Positions 34,363 to 44,164 are shown, counted from the first letter of the stretch. The stretch is 64,000 nt of DNA from Schlegelella_A sp036263655 (GCA_036263655.1 DATAGP010000053.1:1-64000); one strand, 5' to 3'. Notes: a model not told the origin generated them from the sequence alone. Numbers and translations are program-made.

Positions 34363-35847
34363 GCGCGCGGCGACCAGCGCCTTCCAGAAGCGCGCGTCCT
34401 GCGAGGTCGCGAAGTTGATCCGCATCAGCGTCGTCGGTCGCGGCTCGGCGTGGAAGAGCGCGCCGGGAGCGATCAGCCAGTCGTCGAGCAAGGCGTGCGC
34501 GAGCCGCTCCGTGTCGACGCCGGCATCGACCCAGCCGAACAGGCCGTTCGGCTCGGCAGCGAAGCGGCAGCCGTGCGCCTCGGCCAGCCGGACGGTGCGC
34601 GTGCGCGCCGCCGCCAGGCGCTCGGCGACCCGCTCGGCGTGCCGGCGGAGCCAGCCTTGCTCCAGGCAGTGCGCCATCGCCAGCTCGCCGGCGCCCGGTG
34701 TCGTCAGCGTGCTCAGGAGCTTGGTGTCGACCAGGCGATCGATCAGCCCCGGCGCCGCCGCGAGGAAGCCGACGCGCCAGTTGGGCGTCAGGATCTTCGA
34801 GAAGCCCGAGATGTAGATCGTGCGCTCCAGCGCGTCGAGCGCCGCCAGGCGCGGCGCGTGCGCCGGCGCGAGGTGCGCGTAGGTGTCGTCCTCGACGATG
34901 TGCAGGTCGAACTCGGCGGCGAGCCGGAGCACGCGGTGCGCGCACTGCAGGCTGAGCGAGGCGCCGGTCGGGTTGTGCAGCACCGAGACGGTCACGTAGA
35001 GCCGAGGCCGCGCCCCCGGCTTCTGCGCCTCGATCAGGCGGCGCATGGCGGCGATGTCGGGGCCGCCGTCGCCGCGCGGCACCGGCAGGACGCGCATGCC
35101 GAGGGCGGCCAGGCGCGCGTACTCGACCGACCAGCCGGGCTCGTCGACGAGGACGCTGTCGCCGCTGCGCAGCAGGGTGCGCGTGACCACATCGAGCGCA
35201 TGCGTGGCGCCGATGGTCGTGACGATCTGCTCCGGCGCGGCGGCGATGCCGTGGTCGGCGAGCTTGAGGGCGAGGGCGCGGCGCAGGCGCGGCTCGCCGG
35301 CGGGGTCGCCGTACTGCAGCGCCGTCGCCGCCACTTGCCGGCTCGAGGTCGCCCGGCGCATCGCCGCCGCCAGCATCGGCGCATCGAGCCAGTCGGCCGG
35401 CAGGGTGCCGAGCCCCGGCATCGGCTGGGCACCGGGCGACTGGAACATCGCACGGATGAGCGCCGTGGCGCTGTTCGGCAGAGGTCGCGGCGCCGCGTCG
35501 CCGCCGCTGCGCGAGACCGTTCGAGACGACGCGACGGTCGTCGCGGCACGGACGAAGAAGCCGCGCTGGCGCCGCGCTTCGACGAGGCCCAGCGCCTGCA
35601 GCTGGTCGTAGGCGGCGACCACCGTGTAGGGGCTGACGGCGTGCCGGCGCGCGCACTCGCGTACCGACGGCAGGCGCGCGCCGGGAGCGAGCAGGCGCTG
35701 CCGGATGTGTTCCGCATAGCGCTGGGTCAGCTGCTCGGCGAGCGGCGTGTCGGCGCCCCGCGACAGCGCATGCGCCGGCGCGCCCGGCAGCGCGGCCGCA
35801 CGACCCCGGCGTGCTGGCGGCTGCAGCGGTACAGAGCTTCGAGTCAT
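34309..35847 (-). CDS. MocR-type transcriptional regulator (GntR HTH fused to aminotransferase)
   Basis: 512 residues. N-terminal winged helix around residues 45-105 (LPSVRECARRHAVSPYTVVAAYDQL), a linker, then a fold-type I PLP domain with the PLP-lysine in YISGFSKILTPNWRVGFLA (around residue 335) and the aspartate in HIVEDDTYAHL. MocR proteins use PLP or an aminated ligand as signal. It diverges from the transporter/aminotransferase/PhzF-like operon, which it most likely controls. Start ATG 35847; 63 bp separate the two starts. Confidence 0.9.
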   Translation of the reverse strand: MTRSSVPLQPPARRGRAAALPGAPAHALSRGADTPLAEQLTQRYAEHIRQRLLAPGARLPSVRECARRHAVSPYTVVAAYDQLQALGLVEARRQRGFFVRAATTVASSRTVSRSGGDAAPRPLPNSATALIRAMFQSPGAQPMPGLGTLPADWLDAPMLAAAMRRATSSRQVAATALQYGDPAGEPRLRRALALKLADHGIAAAPEQIVTTIGATHALDVVTRTLLRSGDSVLVDEPGWSVEYARLAALGMRVLPVPRGDGGPDIAAMRRLIEAQKPGARPRLYVTVSVLHNPTGASLSLQCAHRVLRLAAEFDLHIVEDDTYAHLAPAHAPRLAALDALERTIYISGFSKILTPNWRVGFLAAAPGLIDRLVDTKLLSTLTTPGAGELAMAHCLEQGWLRRHAERVAERLAAARTRTVRLAEAHGCRFAAEPNGLFGWVDAGVDTERLAHALLDDWLIAPGALFHAEPRPTTLMRINFATSQDARFWKALVAARSAALKGARPAVAADRSQ

Positions 35848-35854
35848 GCGCCTG

Positions 35855-35890
35855 AGTGTATCGGAGCTGTGCTGGTGTGCGGCCTACACT
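35855..35890. promoter_or_regulatory. Inverted repeat in the MocR/DMT divergent promoter
   Basis: AGTGTA and TACACT are perfect inverted hexamers 24 bp apart between the two divergent starts; a candidate MocR regulator site. Position is suggestive, the motif alone is weak. Confidence 0.35.
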
Positions 35891-35910
35891 GCGTCGACAG
35901 GAGCACGACC

Positions 35911-36897
35911 ATGACCGACAGCCGCGCCGAATCACGAGGCCTCGCCCTGGGCCTGCTCGGGGTCGCCTTCTTCGCCCTGACGGTGCCGATGACGCGCCTC
36001 GCCGTCGGCCCGGCCGAGGCGCCCGAGCTGCCGCCCTTCTTCGTCGCCTTCGGCCGCGCGGCGCTGGCCGGCCTTCTCAGCTGCGCCTACCTCGCCGTCG
36101 TCGGTGCGGCCCGGCCGAGGCGCGAGCACATGGCGAGCTTCGCGGTCTGCGCGCTCGGCACCGTGGTCGGCTTCCCGCTCCTTCTCGGACTGGCGCTGCG
36201 GCACGTCGACGCCGTCCACGCCGCGGTGGTCACCGGTGTGCTGCCGCTGGCCACCGCGATCGTCGCCGCCATCGCCTTCCGGCAACGCCCGTCGCCCGGC
36301 TTCTGGCTCTGCGCTGTGGCCGGCGCGGCGCTGGTCGTCGCCTTCGCGGCCTGGAAGGGGAGCGGCGCCCTGGTGCTGGCCGACGCCCTGCTGCTGGGCT
36401 CCGTCGCCAGCGCCGCCGTCGGCTACGTCGCCGGGGCGCGCCTTGCGGCGCGGATGCCGGCCGAGCGGGTCATCTGCTGGGTGCTCGTCGGCAGCCTGCC
36501 GCTGACCGTGCCGGCCATGCTCCTCACCTGGCCGGCGCAGGCGGCGAGCGCTGCGGCCTGGGGCGGCTTCGCCTACGTCACCGTGTTCTCGATGTGGCTC
36601 GGCTTCTTCGCCTGGTACCGCGGGCTCGCGCTCGGCGGCACGCTGCGCGTGAGCCAGGTGCAGCTCGTGCAGCCGTTTCTCGCCATGCTCTTCGCCGTGC
36701 CCCTGCTCGGCGAGCGGCTCGACGCCGGCACCGTCGCCTTCGCGCTGGCGGTGGTCGCGACCGTCTTCGTCGGCCGCCTGGCCAGCGCCGGCACGCCGGC
36801 CGCGAACGCGCGCATCGCGCACGACGCGGCGGGATTCCGTCGCAGCGCGTCGAACGCGGCTGCCGCCGGGCCGGCGCACCTGGGGAGCACGCGATGA
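35911..36897 (+). CDS. EamA-family (DMT) transporter
   Basis: 328 residues with ten predicted membrane helices in two EamA repeats; typical segments are LGLLGVAFFALTVPMTRLAV at the start and QVQLVQPFLAMLFAVPLLGERL in the second repeat. Probably exports an amino acid or amine. It has GGAG-like sequence before ATG 35911. The stop overlaps the ATG of the next gene (ATGA), so transport and transamination are coupled. The hydrophilic tail (about 30 residues) is probably cytoplasmic. Confidence 0.88.
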   Translation: MTDSRAESRGLALGLLGVAFFALTVPMTRLAVGPAEAPELPPFFVAFGRAALAGLLSCAYLAVVGAARPRREHMASFAVCALGTVVGFPLLLGLALRHVDAVHAAVVTGVLPLATAIVAAIAFRQRPSPGFWLCAVAGAALVVAFAAWKGSGALVLADALLLGSVASAAVGYVAGARLAARMPAERVICWVLVGSLPLTVPAMLLTWPAQAASAAAWGGFAYVTVFSMWLGFFAWYRGLALGGTLRVSQVQLVQPFLAMLFAVPLLGERLDAGTVAFALAVVATVFVGRLASAGTPAANARIAHDAAGFRRSASNAAAAGPAHLGSTR

Positions 36898-38105
36898 CGA
36901 CGCTTCTTTCGCGCTCGCCGTGGCAGCTCGCCCGTCGCGCGGCGGCGATGAACCCGTCGGCGATCCGCGAAATCCTCAAGCTGACCGAGCGGCCGGGGAT
37001 CATCTCCCTGGCCGGCGGCCTGCCGTCGCCCGACACCTTCCCGATCGACGCCATGCGCCAGGCGAGCGCCCGCGTGCTCCGCGACACGCCGCGCGAGGCC
37101 CTGCAGTACGCGGCGAGCGAAGGCTTCGGCCCGTTGCGCGAATGGGTCGCCGAAGAGCTCGCCGGCCAGGGCTTCGACGTCGATGCGACACAGGTGCTCA
37201 TCACCACCGGCTCGCAGCAGGGGCTGGATCTCGTCGCCAAGGTGCTCGTCGATGCCGGCAGCCGCATCGCCGTCGAGTCGCCCACGTACCTCGGCGCGCT
37301 GCAGGCCTTCGCGCCCTTCGAGCCGCGCTTCGTCACGGTGGCCGGCGACGACGATGGCCCATCTCCCGAGGCGCTTGCGGCATCGGCCGACGGAGCCCGC
37401 TTCTTCTACGTCCTGCCGAATTTCCAGAACCCCAGCGGCCGCTCGATCGGCGCCGCCCGGCGCGACGAGCTCGTCGCCGCGGCGCAGCGCACGGGGGTTC
37501 CGCTTGTCGAGGACAACCCCTACGGCGACCTCTGGTTCGACGCGCCGCCGCCGCCGCCGCTGGCCTCGCGCTGGCCGCAGGGCAGCGTCTACCTCGGCAG
37601 CTTCTCCAAGGTGCTCGCACCGGGGCTGCGCCTCGGCTACGTCGTCGCGCCGCCGGGGATCTTCGCCAAGCTCCTGCAGGCCAAGCAGGCGGCCGACCTG
37701 CACACGCCGGGCTTCAACCAGCGGATCGTCCACGAGGTCGTCCGGCACGGCTTCCTGCGCAGCCATGTGCCGACAATCCGGGCCCGCTACAAGCGCCATC
37801 GCGATGCGATGGAGGCGGCGCTCGTCGCCCACCTGCCCGGCAGCGGCGCCCTGGCGTGCCGCTGGCGCACGCCGGGCGGCGGCATGTTCTTCTGGGTCGA
37901 GCTGCCTGCAGGCATCGACGCCGAGGCCCTGCTGGTGCGCGCGCTCGAGCGCGGCGTCGCCTTCGTTCCGGGCACCTCGTTCTTCGCCGCCGGCGCGAAG
38001 GCGAACACGCTCCGGCTGTCGTTCGTCACCGTCGCGCCCGAGCTCATCGAGCGCGGCATCGCCGCCCTGGCCGCGGCCCTGCGCGACATGGAGCCCTCGC
38101 GATGA
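36894..38105 (+). CDS. PLP-dependent aminotransferase (class I/II)
   Basis: 403 residues, fold type I. Start MTTLLSRSPWQLARRAAAMNPSAIREILKLTERPGIISLAGGLPSPDTFP is the 2-aminoadipate/MocR-like aminotransferase pattern. The PLP-binding lysine is in GSFSKVLAPGLRLGYV (around residue 235), and PFQNPSGRSI-like and VEDNPYGDLWF segments are present. It overlaps both neighbours by ATGA and belongs to the operon controlled by the MocR gene. The amino donor is not predictable. Confidence 0.9.
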   Translation: MTTLLSRSPWQLARRAAAMNPSAIREILKLTERPGIISLAGGLPSPDTFPIDAMRQASARVLRDTPREALQYAASEGFGPLREWVAEELAGQGFDVDATQVLITTGSQQGLDLVAKVLVDAGSRIAVESPTYLGALQAFAPFEPRFVTVAGDDDGPSPEALAASADGARFFYVLPNFQNPSGRSIGAARRDELVAAAQRTGVPLVEDNPYGDLWFDAPPPPPLASRWPQGSVYLGSFSKVLAPGLRLGYVVAPPGIFAKLLQAKQAADLHTPGFNQRIVHEVVRHGFLRSHVPTIRARYKRHRDAMEAALVAHLPGSGALACRWRTPGGGMFFWVELPAGIDAEALLVRALERGVAFVPGTSFFAAGAKANTLRLSFVTVAPELIERGIAALAAALRDMEPSR

Positions 38106-38938
38106 ATCGATTCGATTTCACGCAGGTCGACGTCTTCACCGAGGCGCCGTTGCAGGGCAACCCGCTGGCCGTCGTGCATGGCGCCGACGCCCTCGAGGCC
38201 GAACGCATGCAGGCCTTCGCGCGCTGGACCAACCTCAGCGAGACGACCTTCCTGCTCGCACCCACGGATCCGGCCGCCGACTACCGGGTGCGCATCTTCA
38301 CGCCGGGCGGCGAGCTGCCTTTCGCCGGCCACCCGACGCTCGGCAGCTGCCACGCCTGGCTCGAGCAGGGCGGCCGACCGAGGACGCCCGGGGTGGTGGT
38401 GCAGGAGTGCGGCGTCGGCCTCGTCCACCTGCGGCTCGACGGCACGCGTGCCGCCTTCGCAGCGCCGAAGCTGGAGCGCGCCGACGTCGATGCCGACGAT
38501 CGCGCCGCCGTGCTCGCCGCCCTAGGCGTGCCTGCAGATCGCCTGGTCGCCGCGCAATGGCTGAAGAACGGGCCGCGCTGGCTCAGCCTGCTGCTCGATT
38601 CGGCCGAGACCGTGCTGGCCATCGTCCCCGACGCCGCGGCGATGAAGCGCTTCGCGTCGGTCGGGGTGGCCGGCCCGCATCGGGCCGGCAGCGAGACGGT
38701 GTTCGAGGTGCGCGGCTTCGTCGGCCGGCCGCACCTGTACGAGGACCCGGTGACCGGCAGCCTCAACGCCGGCCTCGCCCAGTGGCTCATCGGCGCGGGG
38801 CGTGCGCCGTCCGCCTACGTCGCCAGCCAGGGCACGCGCCTCGGTCGTGCCGGCCGCGTTCACATCACCAAGGAAGGCGAGACGGTGTGGGTGGGCGGCC
38901 GGACGGTCTCGGTCGTGCGCGGCAGCGTCAGCTTCTAG
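38102..38938 (+). CDS. PhzF family isomerase-like protein
   Basis: 278 residues. N-terminal FTQVDVFTEAPLQGNPLAVV and the catalytic glutamate in TNLSETTFLL (around residue 45) match PhzF, whose relatives isomerise or epimerise small cyclic acids; FTPGGELPFAGHPTLG is the second signature. ATG 38102 overlaps the previous stop by 4 nt. Last gene of the operon; it converges with the Wzz-like gene. Confidence 0.92.
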   Translation: MNRFDFTQVDVFTEAPLQGNPLAVVHGADALEAERMQAFARWTNLSETTFLLAPTDPAADYRVRIFTPGGELPFAGHPTLGSCHAWLEQGGRPRTPGVVVQECGVGLVHLRLDGTRAAFAAPKLERADVDADDRAAVLAALGVPADRLVAAQWLKNGPRWLSLLLDSAETVLAIVPDAAAMKRFASVGVAGPHRAGSETVFEVRGFVGRPHLYEDPVTGSLNAGLAQWLIGAGRAPSAYVASQGTRLGRAGRVHITKEGETVWVGGRTVSVVRGSVSF

Positions 38939-38956
38939 CGCCGCGCGCCGGGCGCG

Positions 38957-40198
38957 CTACGGGCGGCGCAGGCTCCAGGCCCGCGCCAGCCCGCTCCAGG
39001 CGGCGGCGCTCTGCGGATCGCTGGACCGCACCAGTGCGAGGTAGCGGCGGACGACCACCCACAGCGAGACGAGCAGGAAGGCGAGCACCGTGCTCGCGAG
39101 GATGATGAGCGTCCGTTGCGGCTTCGACTTCCGGTCCGGCGGCAGGGCGACGTCCACCTGCTGCAGCGACGGCCCTTCCTTGGCCTCGTCGAGCTTGGCG
39201 ATCTCGTACTGGCGGATCATGCTTTCGAGCAGCGTCTCCTGCAGCTTCAGCTCGCGCCGGGCCCGCACGTACTCGATCGCCGCCTCGGGGATCCGGCCGA
39301 CGGGCATGTCGACGGCGCTGCCGTTCGCGCCGCCTTGCGCCGACTCCATGCGCGCCAGCTCGCTGCGCAGCGCGCGCAGCTCGGAGCTCAGGCGGATGAC
39401 GTCGGGGTTCTGCGGCGTCGCCGAGGTGCGCAGGACCTTCAGCTGCACCTCCCGCTCGGAGATCTGCGCCCGCACCGCGGCCGCGCCGGTGATCAGCGCC
39501 TCGGCCTGCTTGTCGAGGACGATCACGCCCGACTTCTCCTGCACGTCGCGCAGGCCCTGCTCGGCCTTGACCAGGTTCTCCTTGGTGTCCTTCAGCTGCT
39601 TCTCGAAGAAGGCCCGGCGCAGCTGCGCCTCCGAGACGGCGAGGCGGGCCAGCAGCTTGGTCACCTCGGCCTCGTGGGCGTTGGCGAGATCGGCGGCGAA
39701 GCGCGGATCCTTGTCGTCCACCTCGACGGCGATGACGCCGCTCTTCTTGTCGGCAGACACGCGGATGTACTTCGGCAGGTGCTTGCGCAGCGTCTCGTAG
39801 GAGTCGACGTCGTAGTGCTCCAGCAGCTTGAAGCGCTCGGCCAGGGCGCGCTGGACGCTGTCGCTCTTCAGCAGCGCGACGTAGAGCTCGTCCGGCGTCT
39901 TGGCGGAAAGGCTGCCCGCCAGCCCACCGAGCGAGCCGAGCGCCGCCAGCGCCGCGGCGGAGTTGCTCTGCGTCTGCGAGCCGGGCGCGAGCAACGTCGT
40001 CCGCGCGGTGTAGATCGGCGGCAGCAGGAGGGCCACCCCCAGCGCCACCAGTGCGGCGCCGAGCGTGACCGCGGCGATGAGGCCCTTGCTCTCGCCCAGC
40101 CAGGTGAGCAGGTCGGCGAGCCCGAACGCGGGGCCGTCGTCGCCGTCGTAGGGTGGCTGGGACGCCGACAGCGGCGTCGTCGAATCGGCACTGAGCAT
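38957..40198 (-). CDS. Wzz/GumC-type polysaccharide chain-length determinant
   Basis: 413 residues, inner membrane. N-terminal helix around residues 40-60 (IAAVTLGAALVALGVALLL), a long periplasmic coiled-coil domain, and a second helix around residues 365-385 (LIILASTVLAFLLVSLWVVV). No tyrosine-kinase domain follows, so it is a polymerisation co-regulator without BY-kinase. It lies 11 bp after the SLBB export gene, so both belong to a surface-polysaccharide export unit, although no glycosyltransferase lies in the window. Confidence 0.88.
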   Translation of the reverse strand: MLSADSTTPLSASQPPYDGDDGPAFGLADLLTWLGESKGLIAAVTLGAALVALGVALLLPPIYTARTTLLAPGSQTQSNSAAALAALGSLGGLAGSLSAKTPDELYVALLKSDSVQRALAERFKLLEHYDVDSYETLRKHLPKYIRVSADKKSGVIAVEVDDKDPRFAADLANAHEAEVTKLLARLAVSEAQLRRAFFEKQLKDTKENLVKAEQGLRDVQEKSGVIVLDKQAEALITGAAAVRAQISEREVQLKVLRTSATPQNPDVIRLSSELRALRSELARMESAQGGANGSAVDMPVGRIPEAAIEYVRARRELKLQETLLESMIRQYEIAKLDEAKEGPSLQQVDVALPPDRKSKPQRTLIILASTVLAFLLVSLWVVVRRYLALVRSSDPQSAAAWSGLARAWSLRRP

Positions 40199-40209
40199 GT
40201 CCGGCGCGA

Positions 40210-42816
40210 TCAGTTCCTGATCGAATTGATGGCGGCGATGCCGATGCCGAAGCCGGAGAAGATCTGGGCGATGTCCTTCAGGTTGCGCACCAGGGCACGG
40301 CCCCAGGTCTCGAAGTCGAGCTGGTTGGGCACGATCAGCGCGTCGCCGGGCTGCAGCACCTGCGCCTCGAGGCCGCCGCGGCCGAAGAATCCGCGCCGGT
40401 CGGCGGCGCTGTTGACGGTGCCGTCGGCACGCAGGATGAACATGTTGGACGTGTCCGCGGCCTCGTCCGCGCCGGCCAGGCGCAGGTAGTCGCCGGCGGT
40501 GCGTCCCGGCTTCCAGACGAAGGCGTTGCTGTTGACCACCGCCCCCGCCACCGTGATGAAGCCGGGCCGGGGCGGCACGCTGATGCGGTCGCCGTTCTCC
40601 AGCGGCACGTCGGGCAGCGACGTGAGCGTCACGTCCTCCGGCACCAGCTCGAGGGCGATGCGGCCGTTCGGCTCGATGCGCGACAGCCGGGCGAGCTGCG
40701 CCTGTGTCGCGGCGTTGCTGACCGCGGCCGAGGTCTGCGCACCGGCGGGATCGTCGCGCCGGTTCGCGGCATCGCGCGCGGCCTGCACCGACGACAGCGC
40801 CTGCAGCCGGGCGATCGCCGCCGCCAGGTTCTCGCGCTGGCGCGCGCGCGTCTCCTCGCGGGTGAACTCGAGCCCGTAGACGTAGGCCTGCGGCGTGAAG
40901 CCGCCCGCCCGCGAGATGAGGCCGCGAAGCGTCTCGCCGGCCTGCAGCTGGTAGATGCCCGGAGCGTTCACCTCGCCTTCGAGCGAGACGAGCCGCGTCT
41001 GCCGCGACACCGGGCCGCGCACGTCCTTCTGGCTGTACACCGTGACGACGTCGCCGGGCGCGAGGGCGATGTTGTTCGCCGGGTCGTTCTGCAGCACCGC
41101 GCGGCCGAGATTGAACGGGATCACCTGCGTGCTCAGGTCCGGGTTGAGCCGCTCGATGGTCGCGTAGTCCCAGTTCAGCTCGTCGAACAGGGCGGCCGGC
41201 GTGCGCCGGGAGCGGGCGACGGCGGCACGGTCGGCTTCGCGCTGCCGCCGCTCGGCGCCGCGCCGCTCGGCGCCTGTCGGCACGTCGGAGCGGCTGCGCG
41301 CATCGCGCCGCTCGTCGATCGTGTCGGACGGTCGATCCAGCCGCCCTGTGTTGCCGGCGGCATCCGCGCCGGAGGTGCCGGGGCGCTGCCGCTCGAACCC
41401 TCGCTGGATGCCGCGCTCGAAGTCGCGCTCGTCGACCGCGCGGGGCAGGCGATCGTCCTCGTCGTCCTCGATCACCTGCACGAGCAGGTTCTTGCGCCGG
41501 TAGAAGTCGGGCGTGATGAGCGCGTCGCGGTCGGGGATCAGGTCGCGGATGCGCATGCCTTCGCTGAACGGATAGCGCAAGGGCTGGGCGACGTGGCCGC
41601 GAAGCGTCACCGCATTGGCGAACTGCGGCGAGATGGGCAGGAGGCTGAGCACGTCGCCGTCGCGCAGCGTCTTCTGCAGGCCGGCGGCGTCGAGCCGGAA
41701 GGACTCGACGAAGCGGGGCGCGAGCGGCTGCGTCGGGTCGATGCGCTCGAGCTGCACGCGGTTCGGGTTGGCGAGCACCGGCGGGCCGCCGGCGTAGCGC
41801 AGGACCTCGCTCAGCCGTTCCTGTGCCGACTTGAGCTCGTAGATCGCCGGCGTGTCGATCGAGCCGGTGAGGGCCACGCGCGGACCGGCCGACTGGAACA
41901 CGACGACGTCGCCGGCGGCGAGCTGCACGTCGCGGGACTTGTCGCCCTGGACCAGGAACTCGTAGACGTCGAGCTCCGAGATGACGCGGCCGTCGCGGCG
42001 CAGCAGGATCTTGCGCATCGATCCGCTCGGTGCCGGCCCGCCTGCGGCGACGACGGCGGAGAGCAGCGTCGACTGGCTCGACAGCGTGATCACGCCCGGC
42101 CGTTGCGCCGGGCCGACGACGAACACGCGCAAGCCGCGCAGCTGGCCGAGCGAGACGCTCAGGTCGAAGTTGGTGTAGAGCCGGCCGATCTGCGCGCGCA
42201 GGTTTCTCTCGAGGTCGGCGGCCTTGACGCCGGCGACGTTGAAGCTGCCCACCTTGGGCAGGTTGAGCATGCCGTTGCGGTCGACCGTGCTGCGGTAGTC
42301 CACGTCGATCGAGCCCCAGGCTCGGAGCACGATCTCGTCGCCGGGACCGAGCGTGTAGTCCGCCGACACGGGGACGTTGTCGAGCGACTGGAAGGTGTCG
42401 GCGGCGGCGGCGAAGAAGGTCGAGCCGAAGATCGGCAGGAGGCGGCCGGTCGCGCCTTCGACGAAGCGCTGGAACTCGTTGGGCCGGGGCGGCGGCAGCG
42501 GCTCGGCTCGCAGCGGGAAGCCGTCGGGGCCGATGCGCCGTTCCCCGCCCGAGGGAGCGCTGCCGCGTGCGCCGGCGCCGTTGCGTGCATCGCTGCCTGG
42601 CGGCCGCTCCATGCCATCGGGCGTGCGCGGCCCCGGCGACCCGCGCAGCGGCACGCCGCCTGGCCCGGCGCCCGGCAGGCGATCGGGATAACCGGGCGTG
42701 CTGAAGGTGCCGGGCGTCGGCTCGTCGGCGGCGAGCGCCGACGGCACCTGGCCGAAGAGACCGGCCAGCACGGCAAGCAGCGAGGCGGCTCGCCGGCGCA
42801 GGAGAAATCGCGACAT
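40210..42816 (-). CDS. Large SLBB-domain polysaccharide export protein (Wza/GfcE-like)
   Basis: 868 residues, longer than Wza (about 380). Signal peptide ends near PSALAADE. A Pro/Gly/Arg-rich disordered stretch (about residues 30-110) precedes the poly-export domain (YTLGPGDEIVLRAWGSIDVDYR around 155), followed by several SLBB-type repeats, one with a disordered Arg/Asp-rich insertion around residues 440-540. Probably the outer-membrane export channel for polysaccharide. Overall layout resembles long capsule-export proteins of Burkholderiales. It comes before the Wzz-like gene. Confidence 0.9.
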   Translation of the reverse strand: MSRFLLRRRAASLLAVLAGLFGQVPSALAADEPTPGTFSTPGYPDRLPGAGPGGVPLRGSPGPRTPDGMERPPGSDARNGAGARGSAPSGGERRIGPDGFPLRAEPLPPPRPNEFQRFVEGATGRLLPIFGSTFFAAAADTFQSLDNVPVSADYTLGPGDEIVLRAWGSIDVDYRSTVDRNGMLNLPKVGSFNVAGVKAADLERNLRAQIGRLYTNFDLSVSLGQLRGLRVFVVGPAQRPGVITLSSQSTLLSAVVAAGGPAPSGSMRKILLRRDGRVISELDVYEFLVQGDKSRDVQLAAGDVVVFQSAGPRVALTGSIDTPAIYELKSAQERLSEVLRYAGGPPVLANPNRVQLERIDPTQPLAPRFVESFRLDAAGLQKTLRDGDVLSLLPISPQFANAVTLRGHVAQPLRYPFSEGMRIRDLIPDRDALITPDFYRRKNLLVQVIEDDEDDRLPRAVDERDFERGIQRGFERQRPGTSGADAAGNTGRLDRPSDTIDERRDARSRSDVPTGAERRGAERRQREADRAAVARSRRTPAALFDELNWDYATIERLNPDLSTQVIPFNLGRAVLQNDPANNIALAPGDVVTVYSQKDVRGPVSRQTRLVSLEGEVNAPGIYQLQAGETLRGLISRAGGFTPQAYVYGLEFTREETRARQRENLAAAIARLQALSSVQAARDAANRRDDPAGAQTSAAVSNAATQAQLARLSRIEPNGRIALELVPEDVTLTSLPDVPLENGDRISVPPRPGFITVAGAVVNSNAFVWKPGRTAGDYLRLAGADEAADTSNMFILRADGTVNSAADRRGFFGRGGLEAQVLQPGDALIVPNQLDFETWGRALVRNLKDIAQIFSGFGIGIAAINSIRN

Positions 42817-42870
42817 CGGGTTCAGGGGAGAGAGCGGATCAGGGGCCGCCGCCCGACGGCGATCGTAGCC

Positions 42871-43335
42871 TTACTCCTTGCGATAACTGTCGTGGCAGGC
42901 CTTGCACGAGCCGCCGGTCGCGCCCACCTGCGCCTTGATGGTGTCGATGTTGCCGGTCTTGGCCGCGGCGTTCAGCTTCACCATCTCTTCCTGCATCTTG
43001 GTGGCGGCGGCCCGGAACTTGTCCTGCTCGGTCCAGATCTTCGGCAGCGCGTTGGTCTGCCCCTGGTCGCTCCCTTCGACGAATCCGGCGAACGGAAGCT
43101 TCGAGACGATGGTGGCCAGCTCGGCGTTGTCGGCGGCGGCCTTGGCGTCGAACGGGATGCGGCCGTTCGCCATCGCGGCGACCCGGCCGAAGTGCGTGCC
43201 CATCAAGGTGAAGGCGGCGCGGCGATAACGGACGGCATCTTCCGGCTTGGCGAATTGGGCAGCCGCGGGCAGGGCCGTGATCGCGCCCGCGATGGCTGCG
43301 GCTACCATCAGCGTCGACATGAAAGACCGGGACAT
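42871..43335 (-). CDS. Cytochrome c'
   Basis: 154 residues. Signal peptide MSRSFMSTLMVAAAIAGAITALPAAA, then a four-helix bundle with the heme-attachment motif CKACH near the C-terminus (residues about 145-149), the hallmark of cytochrome c'. FAKPEDAVRYRRAAFTLM at the mature start is typical. These periplasmic proteins bind NO and other gases. GGAGG precedes the ATG. Divergent from the cytochrome b gene, with 123 bp between. Confidence 0.93.
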   Translation of the reverse strand: MSRSFMSTLMVAAAIAGAITALPAAAQFAKPEDAVRYRRAAFTLMGTHFGRVAAMANGRIPFDAKAAADNAELATIVSKLPFAGFVEGSDQGQTNALPKIWTEQDKFRAAATKMQEEMVKLNAAAKTGNIDTIKAQVGATGGSCKACHDSYRKE

Positions 43336-43458
43336 AGAAACCTCCGTGGTGGACCCGTGTGGGCGTGGGCACGACGGCCGATGCCGGCGCGCCGCGGAGT
43401 GTAAGCAGGCGACACCGATGCCGTCAGCCCCGGGAAAGCGCCGAGCAGTCGAGGCCGG

Positions 43459-44136
43459 ATGAGCGAACCGCAAGCCGTTCGCGTCTGGGACCTGCCGACG
43501 CGCACGTTCCACTGGCTGCTCGCCGTCTGCGTCGTCGGCTCGGTCGTCAGCGCCAAGATCGGCGGCGGCGCGATGGTCTGGCACTTCCGCTTCGGCTACG
43601 TCGTGCTGACGCTGCTGGCCTTCAGGCTGCTCTGGGGCTTCGTCGGCGGGCACTGGTCTCGCTTCCGCGCCTTCGTCTACGCGCCCCGCACCAGCCTGCG
43701 CTACCTGCGTGGCGGCAGCCTGCCGCACGAGCACCATCACGTCGGCCACAACCCGCTCGGCGCCTGGTCGGTGTTCGGACTGCTCGCGGTGCTGGTGGTG
43801 CAGGTGGCCACCGGCCTCGTGGCCGACGACGAGATCTCGAACACCGGTCCGCTCGCCAGGTTCGTGTCGACGGCGACCAGCCTCGGCGCCACGTCGTGGC
43901 ACCGGAACTACGGCCAGTGGATCATCATCGCGCTCGTCGTCCTGCACATCGCGGCCATCGCGTTCTACTGGTTCCGGCGCCGTCAGAACCTGGTCGCGCC
44001 CATGCTGCACGGCGACAAGCTCCTGACCGCCGACGTGCCGGCCTCGGTCGACAGCACCCGGTCGCGCGTCCTCGCGCTGGCGCTGCTCGTGGCATGCGCC
44101 GGTGCGGTCGCCTGGCTGGTCGGCCTGGGCGGCTGA
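43459..44136 (+). CDS. Cytochrome b561 family protein
   Basis: 225 residues with four or five membrane helices. Heme-ligand histidines are likely in FHWLLAVCVV, the WHFRFGY segment, the LHIAAIAFYWF helix and near HHHVGHNPLG. It is a di-heme b-type cytochrome of the bacterial Ni/Fe-hydrogenase-type b family, which commonly pairs with a c'-type cytochrome. An electron donor to the neighbouring cytochrome c' is a reasonable inference. Confidence 0.88.
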   Translation: MSEPQAVRVWDLPTRTFHWLLAVCVVGSVVSAKIGGGAMVWHFRFGYVVLTLLAFRLLWGFVGGHWSRFRAFVYAPRTSLRYLRGGSLPHEHHHVGHNPLGAWSVFGLLAVLVVQVATGLVADDEISNTGPLARFVSTATSLGATSWHRNYGQWIIIALVVLHIAAIAFYWFRRRQNLVAPMLHGDKLLTADVPASVDSTRSRVLALALLVACAGAVAWLVGLGG

Positions 44137-44164
44137 GGCCCATGGTCCGATCCTGATCCCGTCC

